Shown here piece after piece: positions 8,714 to 17,835 of a DNA stretch of 64,000 bases. Location of the stretch: the NCBI RefSeq assembly GCF_001735805.1, contig NZ_CP017248.1:930001-994000 (forward strand), in the 5' to 3' direction. The position numbers and the translations under genes are program-made. This DNA is from Streptomyces fodineus. Its GTDB lineage: Bacteria > Actinomycetota > Actinomycetes > Streptomycetales > Streptomycetaceae. Every line of letters starts with the position of its first letter. Position 1 is the stretch's first letter. The notes beneath the pieces were generated by a model. It was not told the DNA's origin and did no database searches. It saw only the letters and a list, made by a program, of their open reading frames with translations.

Positions 8714-9934
8714 ATGGGCAGGGAGGCACGGTCGGCGCGACGGAGGCCTCGGGACTCCGGGGGCGGCTGGAGCCGGCGCCGGTTCGTCGGGGCCGCGGCG
8801 GGCGCGGCGGCCGTGGTGGCGGTGCCGTCCCCGGCGGCCCCGCCGGCGGACGACCCGGCCGCGGCGGACGAACCCGGGACCGCCGCACCACCCCACACGC
8901 CCTCCGGGCCGCGTCCGCTGTACGTGGGCACCTACACCTCGGCCGACGGCGGCGGCACCGGGATCGGGCTGGCCGCCTACGACCCGGTGACCGGCCGGAT
9001 CACCGGCTCCGGCACCCTCACCGGCGTCCCCGATCCGTCGTATCTCGCCGTGCACCCGGACGGCCGCACGCTGTACGCGGTGGACGAGCGCCAGGACGGC
9101 GGTGTGACGGCCGTACGCCTCGTCGACCGGCAGGTTCTCGGCACCCGCGGCACGGGCGGCGCGGGCCCCTGTCATCTGTCGGTGCATCCCTCCGGGCGCT
9201 GGCTGCTGAGCGCCAACTACGGGTCGGGCAGCGTCGCCGTGCATCCGCTCGATGCCTCGGGCGCCCCCGGCGAGCGCACCGACCTGGTCACGCACCGCAC
9301 CCCCGCGCCGGGTCCGGGTCAACAGGGGCCGCACGCACACCAGTTCATCACCGGCCCGGACGGTGACCATGTCCTCGCGGTCGACCTCGGCACCGACACC
9401 GTCTACAGCTACCGCCTCGACCCGGCCGCGGGCACGCTGACGGAGGTGGCACAGGCGCACACCCGGCCCGGTGCGGGGCCGCGCCACCTGACCTTCCACC
9501 CGGGCGGCCGGTACGCCTATCTGGCCAACGAGGTGGACGACACGGTCGCCGTCTGCGCCTACGACCCCGGCTCCGGCCGGCTGACGATCGGTGAGCCACA
9601 GGCCACGGGTTCGAGCGGCGGCACCAACTACCCGGCGCAGTTCGCGGTGACGGCGAAGGGCGGGTACGCGTTCCTGGCCAACCGGGGCCACAACAGCCTC
9701 GCCCGGTACGCGATCGAGGCCGAGGGCGCCCGGCTGCGGCTGCTCGGCACGGTGCCGGTGGGCGGGGACTTCCCTCGGCAGATCGCCCTCTCGCCGGACG
9801 GCGGGCTGCTGTTCGCGGCGAACCAGCACTCGGGGACGGTCACCGTCTTCCACGTGGACGCGGACAGCGGTGAACTCCACTCGGCCGGCGAGCCGTTCGC
9901 CTCACCCGTCGCCGTCTGCGCCCTGCCGTTGTAG
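8714..9934 (+). CDS. Secreted lactonase-family seven-bladed beta-propeller (6-phosphogluconolactonase-like)
   Basis: This 406-residue protein starts with a twin-arginine signal (SRRRFVGAAAGAAAVVAV). An alanine/proline linker and a beta-propeller of the lactonase family (PF10282) follow. Repeated blade motifs are visible, such as DPSYLAVHPDGRTLYAVDE, GPCHLSVHPSGRWLLSANYG, GPRHLTFHPGGRYAYLANE and FPRQIALSPDGGLLFAANQ. Cytoplasmic relatives hydrolyse 6-phosphogluconolactone, but an exported copy probably acts on another lactone or only binds. The ATG at 8714 is chosen because GAGG lies upstream and the Tat motif then sits near the N-terminus. Confidence 0.9.
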   Translation: MGREARSARRRPRDSGGGWSRRRFVGAAAGAAAVVAVPSPAAPPADDPAAADEPGTAAPPHTPSGPRPLYVGTYTSADGGGTGIGLAAYDPVTGRITGSGTLTGVPDPSYLAVHPDGRTLYAVDERQDGGVTAVRLVDRQVLGTRGTGGAGPCHLSVHPSGRWLLSANYGSGSVAVHPLDASGAPGERTDLVTHRTPAPGPGQQGPHAHQFITGPDGDHVLAVDLGTDTVYSYRLDPAAGTLTEVAQAHTRPGAGPRHLTFHPGGRYAYLANEVDDTVAVCAYDPGSGRLTIGEPQATGSSGGTNYPAQFAVTAKGGYAFLANRGHNSLARYAIEAEGARLRLLGTVPVGGDFPRQIALSPDGGLLFAANQHSGTVTVFHVDADSGELHSAGEPFASPVAVCALPL

Positions 9935-10011
9935 GGCATGTCCGGCGGATCGTGGCGCGGCCGCGGAGTCTGGCACGCCCCCCCACGCTCGGCTTCGCTC
10001 AGGCCGGCCGG

Positions 10012-10752
10012 TCAGGCACCGCTGCCTCCCTGCGACCCGATCCCCCGCACAGGGCCTCGCGCGTGGGGGCAGGCGGCGGCGCCGGCCTGGGCCAGCAGGG
10101 CGTGCATGCGCTCGGTGAGCTGGGCGACGTCGTCGGCGGGCGTGTGGAAGGGCAGCCGTACGTCGCCGTGGGCGCGGGTGCGCTCGATGCGCAGGGTCAG
10201 TCCGTGCCGGTCCACGGCGAGGGGCAGCACGCGGGTCGCGGCGTGCAGGTTCTCCGGCCGCACCAGGCGGGTCAGCCGCTCGACGGCGTCCGGGTGGGCG
10301 TCGGCGAGATGGGTCAGGAGCCGGGCCTCGGCCTCGGCGAGGGGGTCGGGCCGGGCGGCGGCGTACTCGTCGAGGTCGATGACCACGGCCCCGGAGGGCT
10401 GCCGCAGCACCACGCGGGTGGGCCGGAACAGCAGGGTGCCGCGGTCCGCGGCGAACCAGCCGGCGAGATAGAGCCGGGCCCGGATCCGGCCCCGTACCGG
10501 CACGGGCGCCACGTCGGCGAACTCCAGCACGGCGGAGGGTTCTTGGCGCGGGGCACAGACGGCCGCCGTGAGCAGGGCGCTGTCATCGGGCACCGCCAGC
10601 CGGACGGCGCCGTCGTCGGTCACCGTGTGCGCGCCGACGTACTCCTCGCGGGCGCCGTCCGCGGTCACCGCGCACGACCAGGCGGCGGCCAGCACCGACC
10701 GTGCCCGTTCCGCCGCGCCGGGTGCGGCCGTCCAGTCCTGCGTGTCACCCAT
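10012..10752 (-). CDS. DUF2470 domain-containing protein, iron-regulated
   Basis: This 246-residue protein has a DUF2470 domain in its second half (around AEARLLTHLADAHPDAVERL). The domain is also found in heme-utilisation (HugZ-like) proteins and near siderophore genes. The N-terminal half resembles the split-barrel part of the same group. An AAGGAGG ribosome site precedes the ATG at 10752, and a textbook iron box lies immediately beyond it. Regulation by a DmdR/IdeR-type repressor is therefore strongly suggested. A role in iron or heme handling is inference from that context; no siderophore cluster is present here. Confidence 0.85.
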   Translation of the reverse strand: MGDTQDWTAAPGAAERARSVLAAAWSCAVTADGAREEYVGAHTVTDDGAVRLAVPDDSALLTAAVCAPRQEPSAVLEFADVAPVPVRGRIRARLYLAGWFAADRGTLLFRPTRVVLRQPSGAVVIDLDEYAAARPDPLAEAEARLLTHLADAHPDAVERLTRLVRPENLHAATRVLPLAVDRHGLTLRIERTRAHGDVRLPFHTPADDVAQLTERMHALLAQAGAAACPHARGPVRGIGSQGGSGA

Positions 10753-10764
10753 ACCGAGACCTCC

Positions 10765-10783
10765 TTAGGTAAGCCTTGCCTAA
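10765..10783. promoter_or_regulatory. Iron box (DmdR1/IdeR/DtxR-type operator)
   Basis: The 19-base sequence TTAGGTAAGCCTTGCCTAA is a near-perfect palindrome and closely follows the actinobacterial iron-box consensus TTAGGTTAGGCTAACCTAA. It sits 12 bases upstream of the DUF2470 start, overlapping the expected promoter or leader. Confidence 0.9.
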
Positions 10784-10855
10784 CTTATCGGAGATCGGGG
10801 CGCGCGCCAACCGCACCGCACCGGCGGAGAGGATCAGGCAGGGGGCAGGCGGGGG

Positions 10856-11461
10856 TCAGGCGATGACGCCCAACAGCGCCCGCGCGCACAGGTCGCGCAC
10901 CTGCTCGCGGGTCAACTCCCCGTCGCGCAGCCATTCCAGGCACACGGCCGTGGTGAAGGCGAGCCAGCCGCGCACGGCCAGGCGGACCTGCGGGGCGCCC
11001 TCGAAGGCGGGCCCGAACTCGGGGTCGGCGGCGAGCGCGGCGAGGATCTGCCGCTCCTGGGCGGCCAGGGCCCGCTGGTAGACCCGGCGTACGGCCTGGT
11101 CGCCGGCCGCGTCGGCGCGGTGGAAGGCGCGGAAGCCGTGGGCGTGGGCCTGGACGTAACCGAGGTAGGTGTCGAGGCCGGCGGTGAGCTGCTCGCGCAC
11201 CGGCACACCGGGTACGGCCGCGGTCATGCGCAGCATCCGCTCGCTCTCGCGCTCCACGACCGCCGCGAAGAAGTCCCGCTTGGTCGGGAAGTAGTGGTAC
11301 AGCAGCCCCCGGGAGACCCCGGCGATCTCGGCGACCTGCTCGATCCAGACGTCGTCGTAGGGGCTCTCCGAGAACAGCTTCGCACCGACCGACAGCAGCT
11401 GCTCGCGGCGCTCCTCGGTGCTGAGTCTGCGTCGGGCGCGCTCCCCCTGGTTCGCGGGCAT
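10856..11461 (-). CDS. TetR/AcrR-family repressor
   Basis: This 201-residue protein has an N-terminal TetR helix-turn-helix, with STEERREQLLSVGAKLFSE then IAGVSRGLLYHYFPTKRDFF as the recognition helix and the following turn. A helical ligand-binding domain follows. It is divergent from the P450 gene at 11564, with a two-site inverted repeat in the gap. This resembles the bacillary arrangement in which a TetR repressor (Bm3R1, FatR) controls a CYP102 P450. Self-regulation and control of the P450 are therefore likely but inferred. The ligand may be a fatty acid or an aromatic compound. Confidence 0.88.
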   Translation of the reverse strand: MPANQGERARRRLSTEERREQLLSVGAKLFSESPYDDVWIEQVAEIAGVSRGLLYHYFPTKRDFFAAVVERESERMLRMTAAVPGVPVREQLTAGLDTYLGYVQAHAHGFRAFHRADAAGDQAVRRVYQRALAAQERQILAALAADPEFGPAFEGAPQVRLAVRGWLAFTTAVCLEWLRDGELTREQVRDLCARALLGVIA

Positions 11462-11477
11462 GACGTCACTTTACTTG

Positions 11478-11526
11478 ACGTGGGTTCAACAAGCGGACCA
11501 CACTGAAGCCGTTATTGAATCCACGT
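11478..11526. promoter_or_regulatory. Paired operator between TetR and P450 genes
   Basis: ACGTGGGTTCAA at 11478-11489 is repeated as its reverse complement with one mismatch (TTGAATCCACGT) at 11515-11526. The 25-base spacer places the two arms on opposite sides of the gap between divergent genes. Each arm could bind one repressor unit covering one promoter. Confidence 0.65.
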
Positions 11527-11563
11527 ACAACACGCGGCCGCTGGATCAAGGGAGATCGGCGTC

Positions 11564-13132
11564 ATGGCGGAGACGACGCAGAGGACGCACACGACGGACG
11601 CGGGCCTGCCGAAGGGCTTCCGGAGCGCCGAACAGGGCTGGCCCGAGCTGCACCGCATTCCGCATCCGCCCCGTCGGCTGCCCCTGCTCGGCGATGTGCT
11701 CGGCGCCGACCGGCGCAAGCCGGTGCAGGACTCCATACGCTTCGCACGCGAGCTGGGGCCGATCTTCCGGCGGCGGGCCTTCGGCAAGGAGTTCGTGTTC
11801 GTGTGGGGCGCGCCGCTGGCCGCGGATCTGGCCGACGAGTCCCGGTTCGCCAAGCACGTGGGGCTGGGCGTGGCCAATCTGCGGCCGGTCGCCGGGGACG
11901 GCCTGTTCACCGCCTACAACCACGAGCCCAACTGGCAGCTGGCGCACGACGTCCTGGCCCCCGGTTTCAGCCGGGAGGCCATGGAGGGCTACCACGGGAT
12001 GATGCTCGCGGTCGCGGGACGGCTGACCGGGCACTGGGACCGTGAGGCGGCGGCCGGGCGCTCGGTGGACGTGCCCGGGGACATGACCAAGCTGACCCTG
12101 GAGACGATCGCGCGGACCGGGTTCGGGCACGACTTCGGCTCCTTCGAGCGGGACCGGCCGCACCCCTTCGTCACCGCGATGGTCGGCACGCTCAGCTACG
12201 CCCAGCGTCTGAACAGCCTGCCCGCACCGCTGGCTCCGCTACTGCTGCGCACCGCCGCCCGGCGCAACGCGGCCGACATGGCCTACCTGAACAGGACGGT
12301 CGACGACCTGGTCGCCGAGCGGCGCCGGTCCGGCCGCGGGGACGGTGACCTGCTGGACCGGATGCTGCAGACGGCGCACCCGGAGACGGGTGAGAAGCTG
12401 TCGGCGCAGAACGTCCGCAAGCAGGTGATCACGTTCCTGGTCGCCGGCCACGAGACCACCTCGGGCGCCCTGTCCTTCGCCCTGTACTACCTCGCCCGGC
12501 ACCCCGAGATCGCCGCCCGGGCCCGCGCCGAGGTGGCCCGTGTCTGGGGCGACACCGAGCGGCCCGGCTACGACCAGGTCGCCAAGCTGCGCTACGTCCG
12601 CCGGGTGCTGGACGAGTCGCTGCGCCTGTGGCCGACGGCCCCGGCCTTCGCCCGCGAGGCCCGGCAGGATACCGTCCTCGCCGGCGAGCACCCGATGCTC
12701 CGGGGCGCGTGGGCACTGGTGCTGACACCGATGCTGCACCGCGACCCGGAGGTCTGGGGCGAGGACGCCGAGCGGTTCGACCCGGACCGCTTCGAGGCGG
12801 CGGCCGTACGATCCCGTCCCCCGCACACCTTCAAGCCCTTCGGCACCGGCGCCCGCGCCTGCATCGGCCGCCAGTTCGCCCTCCACGAGGCGACACTGGT
12901 CCTCGGCCTGCTGCTCCGCCGCTACGACCTGCGAGCCGACCCCGCTTACCGCCTGACCGTCACCGAACGGCTGACGGTGATTCCGGAGGGGCTGCGGCTG
13001 GGGCTGGAACCGCGCCCGGCGCCGACGCGAGCAGCGGAAGGCACCCTGGCGGCGACGCCCGAAACGAGCACGCCGGAGACATGCCCGGCACACGCCGTCC
13101 CCGCTCCGGACGTCCACCGCCGCATGCAGTAG
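11564..13132 (+). CDS. Cytochrome P450, BM3-like heme domain without reductase
   Basis: This 522-residue P450 is more similar to the heme domain of the fused P450 at the left edge than to usual Streptomyces P450s. Shared blocks include RFAKHVG, DGLFTAYNHEPNW, GFGHDFGSFERD and ALSFALYYLARHPE. The I-helix motif AGHETTSG lies near residue 293, and the heme loop FKPFGTGARACIG has Cys433. After the heme domain there is only a 60-residue low-complexity tail, so electrons must come from separate partners. The start at 11564 follows GGGAGAT. The divergent TetR gene and the inverted repeat suggest repression lifted by a substrate-like ligand. Confidence 0.93.
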   Translation: MAETTQRTHTTDAGLPKGFRSAEQGWPELHRIPHPPRRLPLLGDVLGADRRKPVQDSIRFARELGPIFRRRAFGKEFVFVWGAPLAADLADESRFAKHVGLGVANLRPVAGDGLFTAYNHEPNWQLAHDVLAPGFSREAMEGYHGMMLAVAGRLTGHWDREAAAGRSVDVPGDMTKLTLETIARTGFGHDFGSFERDRPHPFVTAMVGTLSYAQRLNSLPAPLAPLLLRTAARRNAADMAYLNRTVDDLVAERRRSGRGDGDLLDRMLQTAHPETGEKLSAQNVRKQVITFLVAGHETTSGALSFALYYLARHPEIAARARAEVARVWGDTERPGYDQVAKLRYVRRVLDESLRLWPTAPAFAREARQDTVLAGEHPMLRGAWALVLTPMLHRDPEVWGEDAERFDPDRFEAAAVRSRPPHTFKPFGTGARACIGRQFALHEATLVLGLLLRRYDLRADPAYRLTVTERLTVIPEGLRLGLEPRPAPTRAAEGTLAATPETSTPETCPAHAVPAPDVHRRMQ

Positions 13133-13311
13133 GCACGTCGGAGGTCCCTGGGCACGCCGAGGGGCACGGGGCTGTGTCCGAAACCGATACGGCGTCCGAG
13201 CCGACGCTTCGAACGCACCGGGCGCGATGAGCACGTCACGTCCGAGGCCGCCGCGGCGCCGGCCGCCCACCTCGCTGGGGAGAGGGACGCGCCCGGCGGG
13301 GCGGCCCTGTC

Positions 13312-14163
13312 TCAGTCGGCCGCAGGCCAGTGCGCCGGGCGCGTGACGGACTTCGGCAGACGAGTACCGCCGCTGCCGCGGGCCGCGTTGAGCTGGGGCT
13401 GGGTGAGGAAGAAGGCGCCGGTGAGGTCGGCGTCGGTCAGGTCGGCGTCGCGCAGATCGGCACCGATCATGTCCGCCTCGCGCAGATCCGCGCCGGTGAG
13501 GTCTGCGGCGATGAGATAGGCGCCGCGCAGACTCGCCCCGCGCAGATCGGCGCCCCGCAGCCGGGCCCCGATGAGATCGGCGCCCCGGCGGTCCTTGGCC
13601 TTGCCCTTCTTGCCTTTCCCGGAGAGGGCACCGGCCCGGGCCAGTTCGCTGGTCCGCAGCAGCAGCACGTTGACCTGCTGCCGGTGCGCGGCCACGTCCA
13701 GTGCGGCCAGTTCCTCGGGGGTCTGAAGGGTCAGCCGCTCGGTCTCCTCCAGCGCCCGCCGCAGCTCGGGATGGACGGGGCGGGCGGCGGGCAGGCCGAG
13801 CGCCTCGGTCAGGTACCACAGCAGCTCGTGCAACTGCCGTACGACCGGGAACACGTCGAACATCCGGCGCGCGTGCTCCTTCGGCCCGGTACGCCAGTCC
13901 TGCCCGCCGAAGGTGACTTGCGAGACCTTCTGCCCGGCGCCGAAGCAGTCGTAGACCGTGCAGCCGGTGAAGCCCTTCTTCCGCAGGTCGGCGTGGATAC
14001 CGCAGCGGTGGTCGCCCCCCAGGTTCGGGCACGGCTTCCCGGCGGGCTTGTTCAGCGCGAAGTCCGCGGACGCGGCGAAGGGCAGGGCGACACAGCACAG
14101 CCCGAAGCAGCGCGCGCAGTCCCCACGCAGGTCCCCCGCAGGGCCGGCTGTCTGATCTGGCAT
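13312..14163 (-). CDS. Pentapeptide-repeat protein with cysteine-rich N-terminus
   Basis: This protein has about 283 residues. The N-terminus contains a CARCFGLCC cluster with further cysteines (PCPNLG, RCGIH, CTVYDCFG), which suggests bound metal. The C-terminal third is a right-handed pentapeptide-repeat helix of A-D/N-L-x-x units, from ADLIGARLRGADLRG to ADLTDADLTGAF. The combined architecture is common in Streptomyces, but its role is unknown; some pentapeptide proteins mimic DNA and protect gyrase. The start is uncertain: ATG at 14163 gives the conserved N-terminus, with in-frame alternatives at 14193 and 14268. It lies 73 bases downstream of the patatin-like gene and is probably co-transcribed with it. 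Confidence 0.85.
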   Translation of the reverse strand: MPDQTAGPAGDLRGDCARCFGLCCVALPFAASADFALNKPAGKPCPNLGGDHRCGIHADLRKKGFTGCTVYDCFGAGQKVSQVTFGGQDWRTGPKEHARRMFDVFPVVRQLHELLWYLTEALGLPAARPVHPELRRALEETERLTLQTPEELAALDVAAHRQQVNVLLLRTSELARAGALSGKGKKGKAKDRRGADLIGARLRGADLRGASLRGAYLIAADLTGADLREADMIGADLRDADLTDADLTGAFFLTQPQLNAARGSGGTRLPKSVTRPAHWPAAD

Positions 14164-14236
14164 GAGGGACAGCTTACTGACCTGCGAAGGCATGCTTCCG
14201 CCAGCCGCGGGAGCCCTGGCCGGCCGGTGTCCGCCG

Positions 14237-16789
14237 TCAGGACGCGGAGCTGCGCCACGCCCTGTCACCCAGCAGCGCAGCTCGCAGTGCGGTGTGCGCC
14301 AGCCGCAGTGCTCCGCGCATGCCGCTGAGGAGGATGCGCGGCCCTTCGCGGCCGGCGGTGGCCGCCAGCGCCGCGTTGACGGCCACCCCCGCCGTCTGCA
14401 CCAGGGTGCGGGTCAACAGCGGCGTACCCACCTCTGCGGCGAAGGTCTGCTCGGAGACCCGGCACTCGTTGAGCAGCCGTTCGGCGTCCGCCGCCGTCAC
14501 CGTCGGCTGCCCACAGTCCCGCTCGAACTCGGTGGCCTCAGGAGCCGCGCCGGCCTCCCTGTCGCGTTTCGCCTGCAGGGCGACGCACGGCAGCTCTTCC
14601 GCCGCGATGAGGCGTTGCAGGGCGCGTGCCACCCACAGGGAGGTGAGCGGCAGACTGCTGCCGCACCGGTGCGCGGACGGAGCACCGAGAAAGGCCAGCT
14701 CGTCACGGATCGCGTCCCCCTGGGACTCGGGCAGCTCACCGGCTATGCGGGCCAGCTCGCCGAGGACGAAGTCGCGGGCGTCGTCGCCGGCGGCGCGTGT
14801 GCGGGCCAGCTGGGACAGCCGCTGCGGGGACAGCAGGATGTGCACCAGCCATCCGGCACCGTCCAGGCGTCCCCACATCCAGTCGTTGGCCCGCCAGGAG
14901 CGCTTGTAGAAGGCCCCGAAGTGGTGGAGCTGCAAGCCGGTGAGCTTGTCGGCGGCCAGGCTCCGAGGGTCGAGAAGGGTGCGGGTGTCCGCGCTGACCT
15001 GCACCAGTTCCACCGTCTGCGGCGCCACCAGCTCCCCCGGGGAGAAGATCCGCTGGGCCGTCTGCAGGAAGAACAGCCGGCGTGCGACGGTCCCGGCCGG
15101 TGCGGGCGCCGATGCCACGGGCGCCGCGAGGAACGCCAGCAGTGGCCCCGCGAGCCCCGGCTCCACCAGGGACTTCCGTGCCGCGAGCACGATCTGGGCG
15201 AGCTGCTGCCACGACTGCGCCCACTGGCGGGCGGTGGCCTCGATACGTCCGTACGCCTCCTCCAGTGCCGCATCGACCGGCAGCGGGTCTGGCCCGCCGC
15301 GGCCGGAAGGCAGCTCGAGCAGGTCACCGACCGCGGTGACGGACTGCCCAGGACCCTGGCCCGGCCGGTTCCCGGCATTCTCGAGGACCTGTGCGGCAAG
15401 GCCGTCGAGTGTCCCCCGTATGCCTGGCGAGGCCTTGCCGCGGGCATCGTGCAGTACGCCGAGCACGGTGGCCCTGGCGCCGTCGAGGGGAGCCAGGCCG
15501 AAGCGGGCCAGTGTGCCGTAGAGGTCCGGCGCGTCCGGGGCGGGAAGCGTCATGGGGATGTTCGCCCGCAGTGCGGCTCCGATCGTGTGCGCCAGGTCCT
15601 CCAGATCGCTGCCGTACCCGGCCGGCCGCTGGTTCCGGGCCCGTCGTCCCGTGGTGCGGGCCAGGTTCCGCTGGGCGGCCGACCGCGCGTGGTCGTGGAT
15701 CCAGCCGTCGCGGTACTGGGCATACATCTCGTCCTCGGTCGTGGCGTCGTCGGGCGGGACCAGGCGCACGAGCCACTCCTCACGGCGGCGGCGAGCCGTC
15801 ACCCGGTCGTTGTGGTCCGCGAGCGCCTTGAGTTCGCCGGAGACGGTCTGCGACAGGGCGGCATCGAGGTCCCTGAGCAGGGCCGGGCCCATGCCCGGCA
15901 CGCCCGTTGCCTGCGCGGCGTGCCGGACGGGCGGGGTCCCGACACAGGGCACCACGTAGGTGAGCACACGCCGCACCTCTTTCCCGGCGGGCCGGTCGAA
16001 GATGGCCTGCAGGGCGGGCCCGAGGGGCCGGTTGGCCAGCAGTCCGCCGTCCGCGCAGAACTGGGTCGCGCAACCGGCGGCGAGGTAGGCGCTCATGTCG
16101 GGGTGGCTCGCCGGTCTCGCCGTGCCGACGGGGACGTACGCCGGCTCGAAGGCCACCGGGAAGGAGGCGCTGGCCCGGGCCGCCAGTGCCAGCGCGTCCT
16201 GTACGCCGTCCTTGGCGAGGTCTTCGGGCGCGAAGGTGAACAGGCCATGGTGATCCACGTCCCGGACGGCGGTGCCGTAGTCGTCCCGGAAGGTGCGCTG
16301 AACGCCGTCCAGCAGGGTGGTCGTGATGAACACATGGGTCGGGCTTGCCGCGCCGTGGGGCGACGGCAGCCCTTCCAACGCCTTGCGCAGCCCTGTCAGC
16401 AGGACGTCGTCGCCCTTCAGCAACGACGGCGGCGCCGGCTCGGACGGGGATCGCAGCAGGCCGCCCAACGCCCCTTCGTCCAGCCACAGATCACGCAACC
16501 CGCCCAGATCGGATCCCCGGGCGTTGGCCAGGCCCAGACATGCCGCGTTGATGCCGCCCGCGCTGGTGCCGGACAACACGTCGAGGCGTACGTCCAGTCG
16601 CAACAGTTCGAGCAGTTCCCGGTATTTCGCCCGTACCTGTCCGCCGTCGGTGGCGTTGGCGTGGGCCTGCGTCAGAAGGTTCATCTCCCGGGCCACCCCG
16701 CCCATCCAGACGGCGAGGCTCACGCCGCCCGTGAAGACCGCCGCCAGCCTGAGTTCCACCGGTGTGAGCTGTGTCGATGTGTCGTTCAT
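14237..16789 (-). CDS. Patatin-like phospholipase-related protein (TIGR03607 type)
   Basis: This large protein (about 850 residues) has an N-terminal patatin-like lipase domain. The oxyanion-type glycines are in FTGGVSLAVWMGG, the serine nucleophile is in SGTSAGG (Ser76), and the aspartate of the dyad is in FCADGG. The long C-terminal region is helical and typical of the patatin-related TIGR03607 family rather than of plain patatins. Lipid acyl hydrolysis is the expected activity. There is no signal peptide. The ATG at 16789 begins the conserved domain; an upstream in-frame ATG at 17005 would add an unrelated arginine-rich leader. A long open frame on the opposite strand is an artefact of GC bias. 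Confidence 0.87.
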   Translation of the reverse strand: MNDTSTQLTPVELRLAAVFTGGVSLAVWMGGVAREMNLLTQAHANATDGGQVRAKYRELLELLRLDVRLDVLSGTSAGGINAACLGLANARGSDLGGLRDLWLDEGALGGLLRSPSEPAPPSLLKGDDVLLTGLRKALEGLPSPHGAASPTHVFITTTLLDGVQRTFRDDYGTAVRDVDHHGLFTFAPEDLAKDGVQDALALAARASASFPVAFEPAYVPVGTARPASHPDMSAYLAAGCATQFCADGGLLANRPLGPALQAIFDRPAGKEVRRVLTYVVPCVGTPPVRHAAQATGVPGMGPALLRDLDAALSQTVSGELKALADHNDRVTARRRREEWLVRLVPPDDATTEDEMYAQYRDGWIHDHARSAAQRNLARTTGRRARNQRPAGYGSDLEDLAHTIGAALRANIPMTLPAPDAPDLYGTLARFGLAPLDGARATVLGVLHDARGKASPGIRGTLDGLAAQVLENAGNRPGQGPGQSVTAVGDLLELPSGRGGPDPLPVDAALEEAYGRIEATARQWAQSWQQLAQIVLAARKSLVEPGLAGPLLAFLAAPVASAPAPAGTVARRLFFLQTAQRIFSPGELVAPQTVELVQVSADTRTLLDPRSLAADKLTGLQLHHFGAFYKRSWRANDWMWGRLDGAGWLVHILLSPQRLSQLARTRAAGDDARDFVLGELARIAGELPESQGDAIRDELAFLGAPSAHRCGSSLPLTSLWVARALQRLIAAEELPCVALQAKRDREAGAAPEATEFERDCGQPTVTAADAERLLNECRVSEQTFAAEVGTPLLTRTLVQTAGVAVNAALAATAGREGPRILLSGMRGALRLAHTALRAALLGDRAWRSSAS

Positions 16790-17030
16790 GCCGCCACCAT
16801 GACTTTCGTCGTGACGTCCGCGATGACCGTGATGTGATGGAACTGCTTCGGCGTTCCGGGCGGATGTGCGTGGCCGCGAAGGCGCGCTGCCCGGACGGAC
16901 GTCCGGGGCGACGGTGCGACCTTGAATTCCCTCAGCAGAAGGGCTGGGTGTCCTTTGTGGCGCTCGACGGCGCAGCCGATATGTCCATCGGCGAGTGGAT
17001 TTCAATAATACGCCGAACCGTTGCGCCCGG
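16790..17030. other. Intergenic gap, unusually AT-containing
   Basis: About 240 bases lie between the patatin-like gene and the PIG-L pseudogene. The piece near 17000 (TTTCAATAATACGCC) is AT-richer than its surroundings. I see no gene or clear operator. Confidence 0.4.
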
Positions 17031-17716
17031 CTATCGGCCGAACACCTCGAAGGCCACCGCCGGTGCGCCGCCGAAGCGTTCGGCGGCGGTCGAGGTCTGC
17101 GCGGTCAGGAAGTCACGGACATATGTCTCGCGATCCTGATCGGTCAACGCCTCGATGTACGTGCGGTGTTCGAGCAGTGAGCGCACCGCCCGCTCCAGGC
17201 CGGGCCCCGCGTCGACCGCGTGCGTGGGCCGGCTGGAGCCGGCGATCGCCACCCAGCGGACGCCGTCGAAGGGCTCCAGGCCCTGCTCGCCGAGTTCGGG
17301 GAAGATCCACCGGTTGCCGGCGTCCGCCACGGCGTCCGGGGTGGCCCGCCCGACGGCGACGTGGTCCGGGGTGTTCCAGACGACGTCGCCCCAGGTGTCC
17401 CGGTGGTTGAGGGTGAGGACGGTTTCGCCGCCGCGATCCGCCGGCCGAGGAACTCCACCGTGCCGAAGCCGACGACACCCGCGCTCGCCCGCTGCTCGCG
17501 CTCGCGCAGCGGGCCGCAGGTCGCGGGGTCCAGGGTGTCGATGCCCGCCTCGCCACGGATGGCCAGCACATAGGTGACCTCACGGCCGCCGTCGGTCCAG
17601 GCCGCGACGGCCGCCGAGCATCCGTACTCCAGGTCGTCGGGGTGCGCCACCACCGCCGGCGCACGCCGCCAGTCGTCGGGCATGGGCTGGAGCTGGGTGA
17701 TCTCGGACTCGGTCAT
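17031..17716 (-). pseudogene. PIG-L/LmbE-family deacetylase, internal deletion and frameshift
   Basis: The N-terminal part, from ATG at 17716, has the zinc-binding AHPDDLEYG motif and continues to VEFLGRR near 17450. The reading frame then changes. The rest of the family (TLNHRDTWGDVVWNTPDHVAVGRA, then NRWIFPELGEQGLEP and a normal C-terminus) is found in another frame ending at 17031. The segment that usually links FLGHRDG to the TLNHRD motif is missing, so a short deletion caused the shift. Intact relatives are de-N-acetylases acting on glycan or mycothiol-type substrates of about 240-250 residues. This copy should be non-functional. Confidence 0.8.
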
Positions 17717-17835
17717 GGGCGGAGGACCATGCGCTGCGCCTGGGAGCAGGAGCGGACTTGCGTGGTCCACCCTCAAACGATGCACGTGGCCGGCCCTCGG
17801 GGCTGCGGGCCCCAGGCGTCCGGATCCTTCGCGCC

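Noticed and set aside
1..13132. Secondary-metabolite gene cluster around the two P450s
   Set aside because: No polyketide synthase, NRPS, terpene synthase or RiPP gene accompanies them; the neighbours are unrelated housekeeping-type genes.
14162..16837. 891-codon open frame on the plus strand
   Set aside because: It is the mirror of the patatin-like gene, which has clear catalytic motifs; the antisense frame shows none.
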